Shown here piece after piece: positions 9,472 to 19,117 of a DNA stretch of 64,000 nt. Origin of the DNA: Candidatus Streptomyces philanthi (GTDB lineage: Bacteria; Actinomycetota; Actinomycetes; Streptomycetales; Streptomycetaceae); NCBI GenBank assembly GCA_018114805.1, contig CP073042.1, positions 7,113,501 through 7,177,500 of the forward strand. Reading direction: 5' to 3'. Every line of letters starts with the position of its first letter. Position 1 is the stretch's first letter. The translations under genes and the position numbers were made by a program. The notes beneath the pieces are model-generated. The model ran no database searches and was not told the origin of the DNA. It saw nothing but the letters and a program-made list of their open reading frames with translations.

Positions 9472-9497
9472 GCCCCCCGTTTCGGCGTTCTCGATCC

Positions 9498-9978
9498 TCA
9501 CGGTGCAGGCTCGCCCGTCTGTGCCACCTCGACCTGAAGCAAGCGCGGAGAGACCGCGAACCCGTGCCGGCGGTACGCCGAGACCGCCCGGTCGCTGGAG
9601 TGGACGGTCACCCGCTCCAGGCCCAGTTCGCCCGCCCAGGTCAAAACCCCGCCTCGATCAGCTCGCCCCCCACGCCGCGGGCCCGCTCGGCTGGCACGAC
9701 GTACACGCACTGCACGTCGCCCGACAGCCGTTCGAACGCGCGCGGGTGCGGCACGCGCTGGGTGATCGCCAGCCACGTCATGCCGATGACCACGTCGCCG
9801 CGGAGCGACACCACGCACCGGTGTGAGGCCGTGTGCGGGCCCACACCGTGAAGCGGGGTACGAACGCCTCCAGCGGGACGTCCGGCGTTCCGTGGAGTTC
9901 GGCCACCCACAGCCAGCGCAGCCTGGCGACGGCGGCGAACTCGTGGGGTCGGGCGGGGCGGCAGAGGATGTCCTTCAC
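9498..9978 (-). pseudogene. GNAT N-acetyltransferase, two frameshifts
   Basis: Three frame segments read in order as one GNAT protein of about 160 residues: from a GTG at 9978, CRPARPHEFAAVARLRWLWVAELHG; then ASHRCVVSLRGDVVIGMTWLAI and VQCVYVVPAERARGVGGELIEA (motif A with the acetyl-CoA loop RARGVG); then VTVHSSDRAVSAYRRHGF (motif B) to the stop at 9498. Shifts lie near 9820-9830 and near 9650. The substrate cannot be told from the sequence. It converges on the NLR gene. Confidence 0.75.
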
Positions 9979-10015
9979 GGCTTCATGATGGCGCGGATCC
10001 GCGCGGACGGCGGAG

Positions 10016-10999
10016 CTAGCGGCGGGCCGCGGTGGCGGAGGGGAGTTCGTGGAAGCGGGCGCGGTAGTCGCCGGCGAAGCGGCCCAGGTGGGAGATGCCC
10101 CTCCGGTAGGCGATGGTGCCCACGCTGTCGGTGGTGGCGAGGATGTCCTGGCGGACGCGGTCCAGGCGCAGGTCGCGTACGTAGGCCAGGGGGACAGGCC
10201 GAGGTGGTCGCGGAAGGCGGAGCTGATGGTGCGCGGGGCGCATCCGGCGGCGTGGGCGATGTCGGCGAGGATGACACGCTCGGCCAGGTGGGTCTCGACG
10301 AATGCGAGGGCCGCGCGCAGGGAGCGCGGGTGACCGGTTCGCGGGCCGTCCGCAACGCGTCGGTGTGTGAGTGCGGTTGGGCCAGCAGCAGCGCGGTTAC
10401 GAGGCAGCGGAGCTGGCCGCGCTGGAGTTCGGGGCGCTGGAACAGGGGGTCGCCCGAGTCCAGTTGCTCCACCAGGGAGCGGACAAGCAGGTGTACGGCC
10501 CGGCCCTTGGGCTCGGCCAGGTCCAGGGCGAAGCCGAAGCGGACGGTGGACCGCGGGGGAGCGCCGGTCAGTGCCGCGTACGCCTGGTCGACCAGGGCCG
10601 CGTCGATCCCGCAGCCCCAGGAAACGCGAGAGGGCGCCCCGTACGGGGCGCAGTTCCTCGCTGTCTCTGGGGGTTGACCACGCCGGCCGTGGTGGCGGTC
10701 AGGGTGGCGTCCAGGCCGTCGCGGGACACGGCGATGGCACCGGAGAGGCCCAGGTTGACGAAGTAGGAGCCGAGCCCTCGCGCCGCGCGGACGCGCACGG
10801 TGAGCGGCGAGGCGAAGTAACCGACGGCGAAGTCGGGCGCGGCCACCCCGCGCAGTTCGTGTCGTCCCGCGCACAGGCCGTCCAGCGGCGACGTGGTGAC
10901 CGAGCCGCCGAACAGGCGGGTGGCGGCATTCAGCAGGTCGACGGGGTTCTGGGAGCGGGTGATGAGGAAGTCGCGCAGCGTAGTCGGCAACGCGCTCAT
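10016..10999 (-). pseudogene. AraC-family transcriptional regulator, several frameshifts
   Basis: ATG at 10999 has a good AAGGAG site. The first segment is an AraC-type ligand domain (TRLFGGSVTTSPLDG, YFVNLGLSGAIAVSRDGLDATLT). Near 10660 the frame moves to GIDAALVDQAYAALTG and PELQRGQLRCLVTALLLAQPHS. It then moves twice more so that the helix-turn-helix half reads ALAFVETHLAERVILADIAHAAG, then PLAYVRDLRLDRVRQDILATT and HLGRFAGDYRARFHELPS. Together these give an AraC/XylS regulator of about 320 residues with both HTH motifs. It lies head-to-tail with the broken monooxygenase, which it may once have controlled. Confidence 0.75.
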
Positions 11000-11100
11000 T
11001 CTCCTTGCCTCTGAGGCCCCGGATGCCGGGGAGACCGTGCCGGGCCCGATGCCCTCGTGTGTGCCCTGGCGACAGTCCATCGTACGCACGGGGCAGTTAG

Positions 11101-12232
11101 CTACGCGGGCTCGGCCATCAGTCGGTGACACGCGTTGACCAGCGGATACGCTGCGTCGTGGCGCTGGGCCCGCTCCAGGTCGGCGATGGCCGTCGAGGTT
11201 TCCACGAGCGTTCGGCAGCGCTGGGCGCGTCGGCTGGTGAACGCTGCGAGTCCGGCTTCGACTGACTCGTGGCGGTCCAGCTCCTGGGCCAGTACGAGGC
11301 CGTCCTCGATGGCCAGGGCCGTGCCGCTGGCCATCTGTGGCGCGGGCGCGTGAGCGGCATCGCCGATGACCACGCCGCTGCCGTGGTGCCAGGCGCCCCG
11401 CAGGTAGTGGGTGCGCACCGGACGGCGCACCACCGCGCGACACTCGGCCACCAGCGGGACCAGCTCCGCCACCCGGCCGGGGAAGGATTCCAGCAACCGG
11501 GCCAGGCGCGGGGCGAGTTCGGCCTCCGGGAGGCGGTGGTGGGCCACCCCGTTCTCGGTCAGGAAGACGTACGCCTGGCTGGCCTAGAGGCGGACCAGGC
11601 CTGCGGTGTGGACCTTCCCTGAGAACTGGTGGATACCGGTGCCCCACGAGGGGCGCGGGACCAGCGCCCGCCACGCCATCTGCCCGTGGTAGCCGGGCTT
11701 GGACCGGAGGCCGAGCAGTCCCCGCACCGAGGAACGGAGGCCGTCCGCTCCGACGGCGAGGGTGACCTCGCGCTCGGTCGCGTCCGACAGGCGTACGCGG
11801 ACCGACGCCGCCCCCTGCTCCAGCGCGGCGGCGGTCAGGCCGTGCCGCACCACCGCGCCGGACCGCCCGGCCGCCGCGTACAGGACGCGGTGCAGGGCCG
11901 GGCACGCGATGCCGACCATCGCCGGCCGCCGCGCACCGAGCAGCCGGGGCAACTCGACCCGGTCCGTGGCTTCGCCGCGCACGTTCACGTGCGTGATCGC
12001 GCTCATGCCGTGGCCCTCGGCCAGACACGCGTCGGCGAGTTCCAACTCGGCCAGCGCACGCAGCGCCGGACCGGTCAGGCTCAGCCCCCAACCGGTCTTC
12101 TCGCGCGCTGGGTTGGCCTCGACGACCTCCACCCGCCAACCCCGCCCGCGCGAGGGCGGTGGCCGCCGCCAGGCCGGCGACACCCGCCCCCACGATCAGA
12201 GCCGTCCGCACGCCACCGTGCCCACCGTCCAT
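11101..12232 (-). pseudogene. FAD-dependent monooxygenase (PHBH fold), frameshift and in-frame stop
   Basis: From ATG 12232 the protein shows the Rossmann dinucleotide motif ALIVGAGVAGLAAATALARAG. A frameshift near 12145 leads into RVEVVEANPAREKTGWGLSLTGPALRAL, then LAVGADGLRSSVRGLLG. An in-frame TAG (minus strand, plus coordinates 11584-11586) interrupts LVRL-ASQAYVFLTENG. The second FAD contact GSGVVIGDAAHAPAPQMASGTALAIEDGLVLA follows and the stop is at 11103-11101. About 377 residues in total is normal for class A flavin hydroxylases, which hydroxylate aromatic or polyketide substrates. No biosynthetic partner other than the AraC remnant is adjacent. Confidence 0.78.
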
Positions 12233-12343
12233 GTACGCCTCCAGAGGATCGCTTCCTCCGGGACTGTACGATCCGCCGGCCCGCCGCCCTGTCCACATCC
12301 GGCGGCGACCATCCGCCACCGGCGAAGAGTTGGCGGACCCTGG

Positions 12344-12420
12344 CTTGCCGCTTGCCGCTTGCCGCTTGCCGCTTGCCGCTTGCCGCTTGCCGCTTGCCGC
12401 TTGCCGCTTGCCGCTTGCCG
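12344..12420. repeat. Eleven exact tandem copies of the 7-mer CTTGCCG
   Basis: Bases 12344-12420 are 77 nt of uninterrupted CTTGCCG units with no mismatches. The array lies in the intergenic gap between the start of the monooxygenase remnant and the 3' end of cbiD, 66 bp past the cbiD stop. Because 7 is not a multiple of 3, each copy gained or lost would shift any frame crossing it. No spacer structure is present, so it is a simple-sequence microsatellite and not a CRISPR. Confidence 0.97.
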
Positions 12421-12485
12421 CTCGTGTACGGCGTGGCCGCGTGGCCGCCCGGCGGCTGGTGGTGGGTGTCTGCGGTGAGGGGACG

Positions 12486-13736
12486 TCAGCCCTCGCGTGG
12501 GCCGCGTGGGAGGGCGCGGCCCACGATCGTGCCGGCCCGGTCGATGCAGATCACGTCCACCGCCACCGGCGCGCCGCGCAGCACCCCGAGGGCCTGTTCG
12601 CGCGCGGCCTCGGCCACCAGGTCGCCCAGCGGAACGCCGCGCGCCGCGCACAACTGCACCGTCTCCAGACCCGTGTTGGCCGTCGCGACCGCCGCCGCCA
12701 ACTCTTCGTCGGCGCCGCCGGTGCGGGCGAGTTCGGCCAGGAACCCCTTGTCCACCTGCGAGCGCGAGGAGTGCAGGTCCAGGTGGCCGGCCGCCAGCTT
12801 GGACAGCTTGGCGAAGCCACCGGCGATCGTGAGTCGGTCCACCGGGTAGCGGCGCAGGTACTTGAGCACCGCGCCGGCGAAGTCGCCCATGTCGAGCAGC
12901 GCGTCCTCCGGCAGCGCGTGCTCGGCCACGGCGACCTTCTCGGAGGTCGAGCCGGTGCAGCCGGCCACGTGACGGCGCCCGGCCGCCCGCGCCACGTCCA
13001 CCCCGCGCCGGATACTGTCGATCCACGCGGAGCACGAGTACGGCACCACGATGCCCGTCGTACCCAGGATGGACAGGCCGCCCAGGATGCCAAGGCGCGG
13101 GTTCCAGGTGCTCCGGGCGATCTCCTCGCCGTGGTCGACGGAGACCTCGATCTCGACGTCGCCGCTCCCGCCGAGCCGCTCCGCCACCGCCGCGACGTGC
13201 TCGCGCATCATCTGCCGGGGCACCGGGTTGATCGCGGGCTCGCCGACCGGCAGCGGCAGACCGGCGCGGGTGACGGTGCCGACCCCGGGGCCGGCCCGGA
13301 AGACCACGCCGGAGCCGGGCGGCAGCGCCCGTACCCGCGCGCGCACCAGCGCGCCGTGCGTGACGTCCGGGTCGTCCCCGGCGTCCTTGACGACGGCCGC
13401 CATCGCCCAGCCGGGGCCCGACTCCTCGGCCGCGAGCGCGAACGCCGGCTGCTGCCCCCGTGGCAGGGTGATGGTCACCGTGTCCGGGAAGTCGCCGCCG
13501 AGCAGGGCGGTGTACGCGGCCGTCGTCGCCGCCGTGGCGCACGCGCCCGTGGTCCAGCCGGACCGCAGCCCGGTGTGCTGGAGTTGGGCCTGCCGGCCGC
13601 TCGTGGCCACCGGCTCGTCGCTCGCGCCGGCCGGCCCGCCCGGCGCGAGCGCCGCGCTCCCGCCGTCCCGCTCGTGCCGCCGCTGGTCGGCCGTGTTCCG
13701 GTCGCCCTGTCCGTGTTCCCGCCGCTGGTCAGCCAC
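12486..13736 (-). CDS. cbiD: Cobalt-precorrin-5B C1-methyltransferase
   Basis: CbiD transfers the C1 methyl group during ring contraction steps of corrin synthesis. The protein has LRSGWTTGACATAATTAAYTALL, GVVFRAGPGVGTVTRAGL, AINPVPRQMM, LGILGGLSILGTTGIVVPYSC, HVAGCTGSTSE and TIAGGFAKLSKLAAGHLDLHSSRS, all typical of the family. The GTG at 13736 gives 416 residues with about 50 poorly conserved N-terminal residues; a later start is possible. Actinomycetes commonly use cbiD alongside the oxygen-dependent CobG route, as here. It is divergent from cobK, with 242 bp between their starts, and is intact. Confidence 0.93.
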   Translation of the reverse strand: MADQRREHGQGDRNTADQRRHERDGGSAALAPGGPAGASDEPVATSGRQAQLQHTGLRSGWTTGACATAATTAAYTALLGGDFPDTVTITLPRGQQPAFALAAEESGPGWAMAAVVKDAGDDPDVTHGALVRARVRALPPGSGVVFRAGPGVGTVTRAGLPLPVGEPAINPVPRQMMREHVAAVAERLGGSGDVEIEVSVDHGEEIARSTWNPRLGILGGLSILGTTGIVVPYSCSAWIDSIRRGVDVARAAGRRHVAGCTGSTSEKVAVAEHALPEDALLDMGDFAGAVLKYLRRYPVDRLTIAGGFAKLSKLAAGHLDLHSSRSQVDKGFLAELARTGGADEELAAAVATANTGLETVQLCAARGVPLGDLVAEAAREQALGVLRGAPVAVDVICIDRAGTIVGRALPRGPREG

Positions 13737-13978
13737 GGGCCACGCCGCTCGTCCGCGCTACCGGCGCCCCGGTCGGCAGCGGGCCCAGGTCCGGGGGCCA
13801 GGCGCTCGGGCCCGAGGTGGCAGCGCGTACCGTACCGGGGGTGCCGACGCGCGCGCCCGCGCGCGCCGGGGCACCCGCCGCGCTGGCGGCACCGCCGCAC
13901 CGGCGGGCCGAGAGGCCGGCCGCGCCCGTGGCTGTCCAGCGGGCGACCACCCCGCACCGCCTCACCGGGAGCACCACG

Positions 13979-14746
13979 ATGACCGCGGCACCCCATGTGC
14001 TGATCCTCGGCGGCACCACCGAGGCCCGCCTCCTCGCGGCGGCGCTCGTCGCGGGCGACGGCGCCGGAGCGCGCCCGCCGCGCGTGACCAGTTCGCTCGC
14101 CGGCCGGGTCGCCGCGCCCCGGCTGCCCGCCGGGCAGGTGCGTGTCGGCGGGTTCGGCGGGCCCGACGGGCTGGTCCGCTGGATGCGTGAGCAGCAGGTT
14201 GACGCGCTCATCGACGCCACTCATCCTTTCGCCGAGACGATCAGTTTCAACACCGCCCGGGCGGCGGCCACCGCACATGTTCCCCTGCTGGCCCTCCGCC
14301 GCCCCGGCTGGGTCCCGGGTGCCGGCGACCGCTGGCACCCGGTGGCCTCGCTGGAGGAAGCCGCCGGCGCGCTGGCCTGCCTCGGCGAGCGCGTCTTCCT
14401 CACCACCGGGCGGATGGGGCTGGCCGCCTTCGCGCACCTGGCCGAGCACTGGTTCCTGGTCCGCTCGGTGGACGCCCCGGACCCGCCGGCGCCGCCCCGG
14501 ATGGAGGTCCTGCTCGCCCGTGGGCCCTTCGACCTCGCGGGCGAGGCGGAACTGCTGCGGCGGCACCGGATCGACGTCCTGGTGACCAAGGACAGTGGCG
14601 GCCAGGCCACCGCCGCCAAGCTCACGGCCGCGCGCGAGGCCGGCCTCCCGGTGGTCGTGGTGCGCCGCCCGCCGGTGCCCGCCGGGGTGCCGGTGGCCGA
14701 GGACGTGCGGCAGGCGGCGCGCTGGCTCGGGGAGCGACTCGGCTGA
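13979..14746 (+). CDS. cobK: Precorrin-6A reductase
   Basis: CobK reduces precorrin-6A to the dihydro form with NADPH. The 255-residue protein starts HVLILGGTTEARLLAAAL and contains TSSLAGRVAAPRLPAGQVRVGGFGG, LIDATHPFAETIS, VFLTTGRMGL and VLVTKDSGGQATAAKLTAA, the hallmark motifs. ATG 13979 follows a GGGAGC element; the frame is open upstream but codes only for an Ala/Pro/Arg-rich stretch, so the internal ATG is preferred. The stop is 78 bp from the end of the convergent cobIJ gene. Confidence 0.93.
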   Translation: MTAAPHVLILGGTTEARLLAAALVAGDGAGARPPRVTSSLAGRVAAPRLPAGQVRVGGFGGPDGLVRWMREQQVDALIDATHPFAETISFNTARAAATAHVPLLALRRPGWVPGAGDRWHPVASLEEAAGALACLGERVFLTTGRMGLAAFAHLAEHWFLVRSVDAPDPPAPPRMEVLLARGPFDLAGEAELLRRHRIDVLVTKDSGGQATAAKLTAAREAGLPVVVVRRPPVPAGVPVAEDVRQAARWLGERLG

Positions 14747-14824
14747 GCGCCCCGGGCCGCTCGCCAGCCACCCGGCCACGGCGACGGGCCGGGCGCGCGG
14801 AGCCGGTCGCCCGCCTGGCTCGGC

Positions 14825-16426
14825 TCACCGCTGCGGGCAGCGCCGCGGCGTCCACACCACCTCGGTGCCGTCCCCCCGGCGCACCGTCCGCGTCTGGGAG
14901 GAGCCGATCAGCAGAACGGTGCGCATGTCCACCTGCTCGGGGTCGAGGTCGGCCAGCCGTACGACGCGCACGCTCTCCTCCGGACCGCCCACGTCGCGGC
15001 CGAGCACCACCGGTGTGTCCGGGGCGCGGTGTTCGAGCAGCAGCTCGCGGGCCTTGCCCACCTGCCAGACACGACTGCGCGAGCCGGGGTTGTAGAGCGC
15101 GAGGACCAGATCGGCCGCTGCCGCCGACCCCAGCCGCTCCGCGATCACCTCCCACGGCTTGAGTCGGTCGGACAGCGAGATCACCGCGTAGTCGTGGCCG
15201 AGCGGCGCGCCCGCCCGGGCGGCAGCCGCGTGCGCGGCCGTCATGCCCGGCAGCACGCGCACCGGGACCTCGCGGTACGGGGCGACGGACGCGGCCTCGA
15301 GGACGGCCGTCGCCATCGCGAACACGCCGGGGTCGCCGGAGGAGACCACCGCCACCCATCGCCCGCGCCGGGCGAGGTCGAGCGCGAACTCCGCGCGCAC
15401 CGCCTCCACCTTGTTGTCCGACGCGTGCCGCCGCTGCCCCGGCCGCACCGGCACCCGGTCCAGGTAGGTGGTGTAGCCGACCAGGTCGTCGGCCGCCGCC
15501 AGGGCGCCGCGCGCCTCCGGCGTCAGCCACATCGGCCCGGCGGGGCCGAGCCCGACGACCACCACCTCGCCGCCCGCCACCGGCTCGTCGCTCATCGCGG
15601 CCTCGTCGCTCGTAGCGGGCTCCGCCGCGCGCCGCTCCTCGCCGGCGGCCGGGGCCGGGTGCTGGGCGCCGATCCGGCTCGGGACCAGGGCCATCGAGAA
15701 GTACGGCACCGAGTCCGGGTCCACGTCCGCCAGCGCGGTGGTGCGCTCGGCGCCCATCGTGGCCCGCTCCACGTAACGCGCCTCCGCCAGCCGTCCGGAG
15801 CGTTTCAGGGCCCGCCGCACGGTGGGGAAGGTGCGTCCCAGCTTGAGCACGGCCGCGGAGTCCGTGGCGGCCAGACGGGCCGCCAATTCCTCCTCGGGCA
15901 GCGTGCCCGACAGGATCGTCAGCACCTCATCGGCCTCCACCAGCGGGCTGCCGGTCCGGGCCGCCGCGGCGCTCACCGAGGTGATGCCGGGGATGACCTC
16001 CGTCGGGTAGCGGTCCGCGAGCCGCTTGTGCATGTGCATGTACGAGCCGTAGAACAGCGGGTCGCCTTCGGCGAGCACCGCCACCGTGCGGCCCGCGTCC
16101 AGGTGCGCCGCCAGCCGGGCCGCGGCCTCGGCGTAGAAGTCCTCCATGGCGCCCCGATAGCCACCGGGGTGGTCGGTCGACTCGGTGGTGACCGGGTAGA
16201 CCAGCCGCTCCTCGATGTGGTCGGGGCGCAGATGCCGCTCGGCGATGGCGCGCGCGATGCTGCGGCCGTGCTGGGCGCTGTGGTACGCGACCACGTCGGC
16301 GCCGGTGATGACCTCGACGGCCCGCACCGTCATCAAGGACGGGTCGCCGGGGCCGAGCCCGACCCCGTACAGCCTGCCCGTGCCGTGCTCCGGCGCGTCG
16401 GCCGCCCGCTCCTGCTGCTCGCTCAC
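14825..16426 (-). CDS. cobIJ: Bifunctional precorrin-2 C20-methyltransferase / precorrin-3B C17-methyltransferase
   Basis: Two tetrapyrrole methylase domains are fused. The first (about residues 18-235) is CobI-like: LYGVGLGPGDPSLMTVRAVE, VLAEGDPLFYGSYMHMHKRL, VIPGITSVSAAAARTG. After an Ala/Glu-rich linker the second (about residues 270-533) is CobJ-like: VVVVGLGPAGPMWLTPEA, VAVVSSGDPGVFAMATAVLEAA, VLPGMTAAHAAAARAGAPLGHDYAVISLSD, and LALYNPGSRSR. CobI adds the C20 methyl and CobJ the C17 methyl with ring contraction. The GTG start overlaps the cobH stop by 4 bp (GTGA), so the two genes are translationally coupled. It is intact. This fusion is common in actinomycetes. Confidence 0.93.
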   Translation of the reverse strand: MSEQQERAADAPEHGTGRLYGVGLGPGDPSLMTVRAVEVITGADVVAYHSAQHGRSIARAIAERHLRPDHIEERLVYPVTTESTDHPGGYRGAMEDFYAEAAARLAAHLDAGRTVAVLAEGDPLFYGSYMHMHKRLADRYPTEVIPGITSVSAAAARTGSPLVEADEVLTILSGTLPEEELAARLAATDSAAVLKLGRTFPTVRRALKRSGRLAEARYVERATMGAERTTALADVDPDSVPYFSMALVPSRIGAQHPAPAAGEERRAAEPATSDEAAMSDEPVAGGEVVVVGLGPAGPMWLTPEARGALAAADDLVGYTTYLDRVPVRPGQRRHASDNKVEAVRAEFALDLARRGRWVAVVSSGDPGVFAMATAVLEAASVAPYREVPVRVLPGMTAAHAAAARAGAPLGHDYAVISLSDRLKPWEVIAERLGSAAAADLVLALYNPGSRSRVWQVGKARELLLEHRAPDTPVVLGRDVGGPEESVRVVRLADLDPEQVDMRTVLLIGSSQTRTVRRGDGTEVVWTPRRCPQR

Positions 16427-17049
16427 TCTTCCTCGCTCGCTATCGCGTTGATCGCGGCGGCGGCCATGGCGCTGCCGCCCCGCCGTCCGCGCACCACCAG
16501 GTGGTCGAGCGCCGCCGGGTGCCCGGCCAGCGCCTCCTTGGACTCGGCCGCGCCGATGAAGCCGACCGGCACGCCGATGATCGCCGCCGGTCGCGGCACG
16601 CCCTCCTCGACCATCTCCAGCAGGCGGAACAGCGCCGTCGGCGCGTTGCCGACGGCCACCACCGCCCCCTCGAGCCGTTCGCGCCACAGCTCCAGGGCGG
16701 CGGCGCTGCGCGTGGTGTCCAACTGCCGTGCCAACTCCGGGACCGTGGGGTCGGCCAGCGTGCACAGCACCTCGTTGTCGGCCGGCAGCCGCTTGCGGGT
16801 GACGCCGCTGGCGACCATGTTCGCGTCACACAGGATGGGCGCGCCGGCGCGCAGCGCTGCCCGGGCCGCGGCCACCACGTTCGGCGTGTACGCGAGGTCC
16901 TTGACGAGGTCGACCATGCCGCAGGCGTGGATCATCCGCACCCCGACCTGGCTGACGTCGGGCGGCAGGGCGTCCAGCGCGGCCTCGGCGCGGATGGTGG
17001 CAAAGGAGGCGCGGTAGATGGCCGCGCCGTCCTTCTCGTAGTCGAACAC
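16423..17049 (-). CDS. cobH: Precorrin-8X methylmutase
   Basis: CobH moves the C11 methyl to C12, giving hydrogenobyrinate. The 208-residue protein shows DYEKDGAAIYRASFATIRAE, IHACGMVDLVKDLAYTPNVV (the catalytic His lies in this helix), ILCDANMVASGVTRKRLP, VGNAPTALFRLLEMV and IIGVPVGFIGAAESKEAL. The GTG at 17049 is used, with GAGG a few bases upstream. It follows cobG by about 90 bp and is coupled to cobIJ. No lesion. Confidence 0.95.
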   Translation of the reverse strand: MFDYEKDGAAIYRASFATIRAEAALDALPPDVSQVGVRMIHACGMVDLVKDLAYTPNVVAAARAALRAGAPILCDANMVASGVTRKRLPADNEVLCTLADPTVPELARQLDTTRSAAALELWRERLEGAVVAVGNAPTALFRLLEMVEEGVPRPAAIIGVPVGFIGAAESKEALAGHPAALDHLVVRGRRGGSAMAAAAINAIASEEE

Positions 17050-17140
17050 AGTGTCCTCGATGTCCCTTGATGTTCTTGATGGCCTTCGATGTCCCTCGGG
17101 CGGTGGCCGGCCCCGGCGCGACCGGGGCGGCGGCGTCGGG

Positions 17141-18781
17141 TTACGGCACCCGCCGCGCCGCCGCCACCGCCGTCGCCAACTCCGCGAGCGACAGCGGCCC
17201 CACGGGGCCCGCCGCCCCCGCCGGGCCTGGCGCGTTCGGGCCGTCCGGCGCGTTTGGTGTGTCCGCGCGCTCCGCCTCCGCCGCGCCCGGCATCGGCCCG
17301 CCGAGCCGCGGCGCGGACCCCACCTGGCGGGCCGCCGTACGCTCCGTGCCCTCGATCGAGATCCGATAGCCGTCGGCGCCCGCCAGCACGTCCACCCAGT
17401 GGCCCCGAGGGTGGCCGCAGCGGCGTTCGCAGCCCGACCAGTACACCGGCAACGTGCGCGCCGGCAGTCGGTCGGCGGGCGTCGGCCCGGTCGGCGGCGG
17501 CGTGGTCGCGGCCAGCGCGCCGGCCGCGTCCGCTCGCACGTCGGCCAGCGACTTCGCGCAGCCGGGCCGCCCCGTACAGGCTCCGACGCCGTGCCAGGCG
17601 GACCCGGCGTCGGTGACGAGGCCGGCCTCGGAGAGCACGCCCAACCAGCGCCGGGCGTCGGCCGCGGCGAGCCCCGGGACCACCACGCCGCGCCAGGGTG
17701 TCACACGCATCTCGCCCCGCCCCGCGCGGGCCGCGGCCACCAGCAGCCGCCACCGCGCGAGGGAGAGGCGGCCCAGTGGCGCGGCCACGCTCAGTGCGGC
17801 CCGCTCGCCGCCCGGCTCCGGGACTAGGCCGGGCAACGGCGCCACGTCGAGCGCGGACGCCTCCCGCGCACCGCCCCCGGCGCGGCCGGCGGTCGCGTCC
17901 GCGGCGGGCGCCGCCTCGGCCTCGATGCCCGCGTGCGCCAGCGCGGCGCGCACCCGTGGCTCGGTGAGCGCGTGTCGCGCCGGCAACTCCCACACCCGCC
18001 ACGCCTTCGCGCCGCTGTCCCGTTCTGCCTCGACGAAGGCGAGCGCGGCGAGAAGGGCGGCGCGCGGCGCCGCCTCGGCCCGTACGCGCAGCGCCGGAGT
18101 GTGGGTGGCCCCGTCGTACGCGGCGAGGCAGCCGGGGGCTCCCCCGCCGGGCGGGGCGGCGGGCGAGGTGTCGGCGCGCGCGCCGGTCGGCCGCTGGGGC
18201 GCGGGCGCCCCGGGCGCACGACCGGCCGCGGGGTCGGTTCCCACCCGCAGCAGAGCCCATCCGCCCGGCTCTGCGATCAATGTCACATCGGCGCCGAGCG
18301 CGGCCACATCACCCCGGCCGTTGTCAACGGCGAACAGGAACCGCCCCGAAAGCCCCGCCGCGGTCGGCGTCCCGCACAACAGGCCGTCCAACTCCGCCGC
18401 CCAGGCCGTCACGTCGGCCCGCCCCGCGCCGTCGAGCCCCGACAGGGGCGACAGGGCCACGTTGCGGACCCGCTCGTGCGTGTCGGAGGGCAACAGGCCC
18501 GCCGACCGCAGCCGCTCGGCCAGCTCGGCGCCGCACCCCGAGCCGAGCCCGCGCACCTGCACGCTGCCCCGCGAGGTGAGGTCGAGCGCGCCGTCGCCCA
18601 ACGCCTCGGCCGCCAGCGCCAGTTCCTCCGCTTGGTCGGCCGTCAGCAACCCGCCGGGGAGCCGTACGCGCGCCAGGAAGCCGTCGTCGGCCCGGTGCAG
18701 CCGCAGCGCGCCGGGACAGGCGTCATCGCCCGTGCGGCTGCGCGGTTCCTCAGTTAGGGCGGTTGTCGGGGTGAGAGGCAT
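17141..18781 (-). CDS. cobG: Precorrin-3B synthase (oxygen-dependent ring-contraction monooxygenase)
   Basis: CobG belongs to the nitrite/sulphite reductase ferredoxin-like family and hydroxylates precorrin-3A using O2 and a 4Fe-4S cluster. Visible motifs are LTSRGSVQVRGLGSGCGAELAERLRSAGLLPS, GRFLFAVDNGRGD, and the cluster region ACTGRPGCAKS followed by VYWSGCERRCGHPRGHWVDVLA. The protein is 546 residues, longer than the Pseudomonas enzyme, because of Ala/Pro/Gly-rich inserts in the middle and a long tail. ATG 18781 is chosen; an in-frame ATG 12 bp upstream (18793) is equally possible. Its presence shows the aerobic route is used, consistent with cobN. Confidence 0.92.
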   Translation of the reverse strand: MPLTPTTALTEEPRSRTGDDACPGALRLHRADDGFLARVRLPGGLLTADQAEELALAAEALGDGALDLTSRGSVQVRGLGSGCGAELAERLRSAGLLPSDTHERVRNVALSPLSGLDGAGRADVTAWAAELDGLLCGTPTAAGLSGRFLFAVDNGRGDVAALGADVTLIAEPGGWALLRVGTDPAAGRAPGAPAPQRPTGARADTSPAAPPGGGAPGCLAAYDGATHTPALRVRAEAAPRAALLAALAFVEAERDSGAKAWRVWELPARHALTEPRVRAALAHAGIEAEAAPAADATAGRAGGGAREASALDVAPLPGLVPEPGGERAALSVAAPLGRLSLARWRLLVAAARAGRGEMRVTPWRGVVVPGLAAADARRWLGVLSEAGLVTDAGSAWHGVGACTGRPGCAKSLADVRADAAGALAATTPPPTGPTPADRLPARTLPVYWSGCERRCGHPRGHWVDVLAGADGYRISIEGTERTAARQVGSAPRLGGPMPGAAEAERADTPNAPDGPNAPGPAGAAGPVGPLSLAELATAVAAARRVP

Positions 18782-18793
18782 GGCGGCGAGCAT

Positions 18794-19110
18794 ACCGACT
18801 ATCCTCCCGGCCGCACCGTCCAGCACCAGGTCAGCCCACCCGGGCCGAACGCCGCCGCCCGCGCTACCGCCCGCCCCCGCCTGGCGCCGCTGCCCCGCAC
18901 GCACCCGGCGGCCCGCCCCCGCGCCCACCCGCCGGCGCGCGGTGCTGCCCCCGAGCCTGAGCCCGGGCCCACGGCCCGCGCGCCGCCGCCCGGCGCACGC
19001 CCGCACGCCCTCCGCGGACCCCATACCAGTCCGGTCCGCGTACCACGACCCCGCGTCGCTAATCAGCCACCTGACCGGGAACGGAGCCAGCGACGCGGCC
19101 CCTGGTCGGT
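18794..19110. other. Intergenic region between cobG and the riboswitch; no gene seen
   Basis: About 320 bp of Pro/Ala-coding-like GC-rich sequence separates divergent cobG and cobN. I see no conserved reading frame in it. A short T/A-rich patch (GTTACTATACTCC) at about 19110-19125 could hold the cobN promoter -10 element just ahead of the riboswitch. Confidence 0.5.
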
Positions 19111-19117
19111 CGTTACT

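Noticed and set aside
12344..12420. CRISPR array
   Set aside because: The units are contiguous 7-mers without spacers; no cas genes are nearby.
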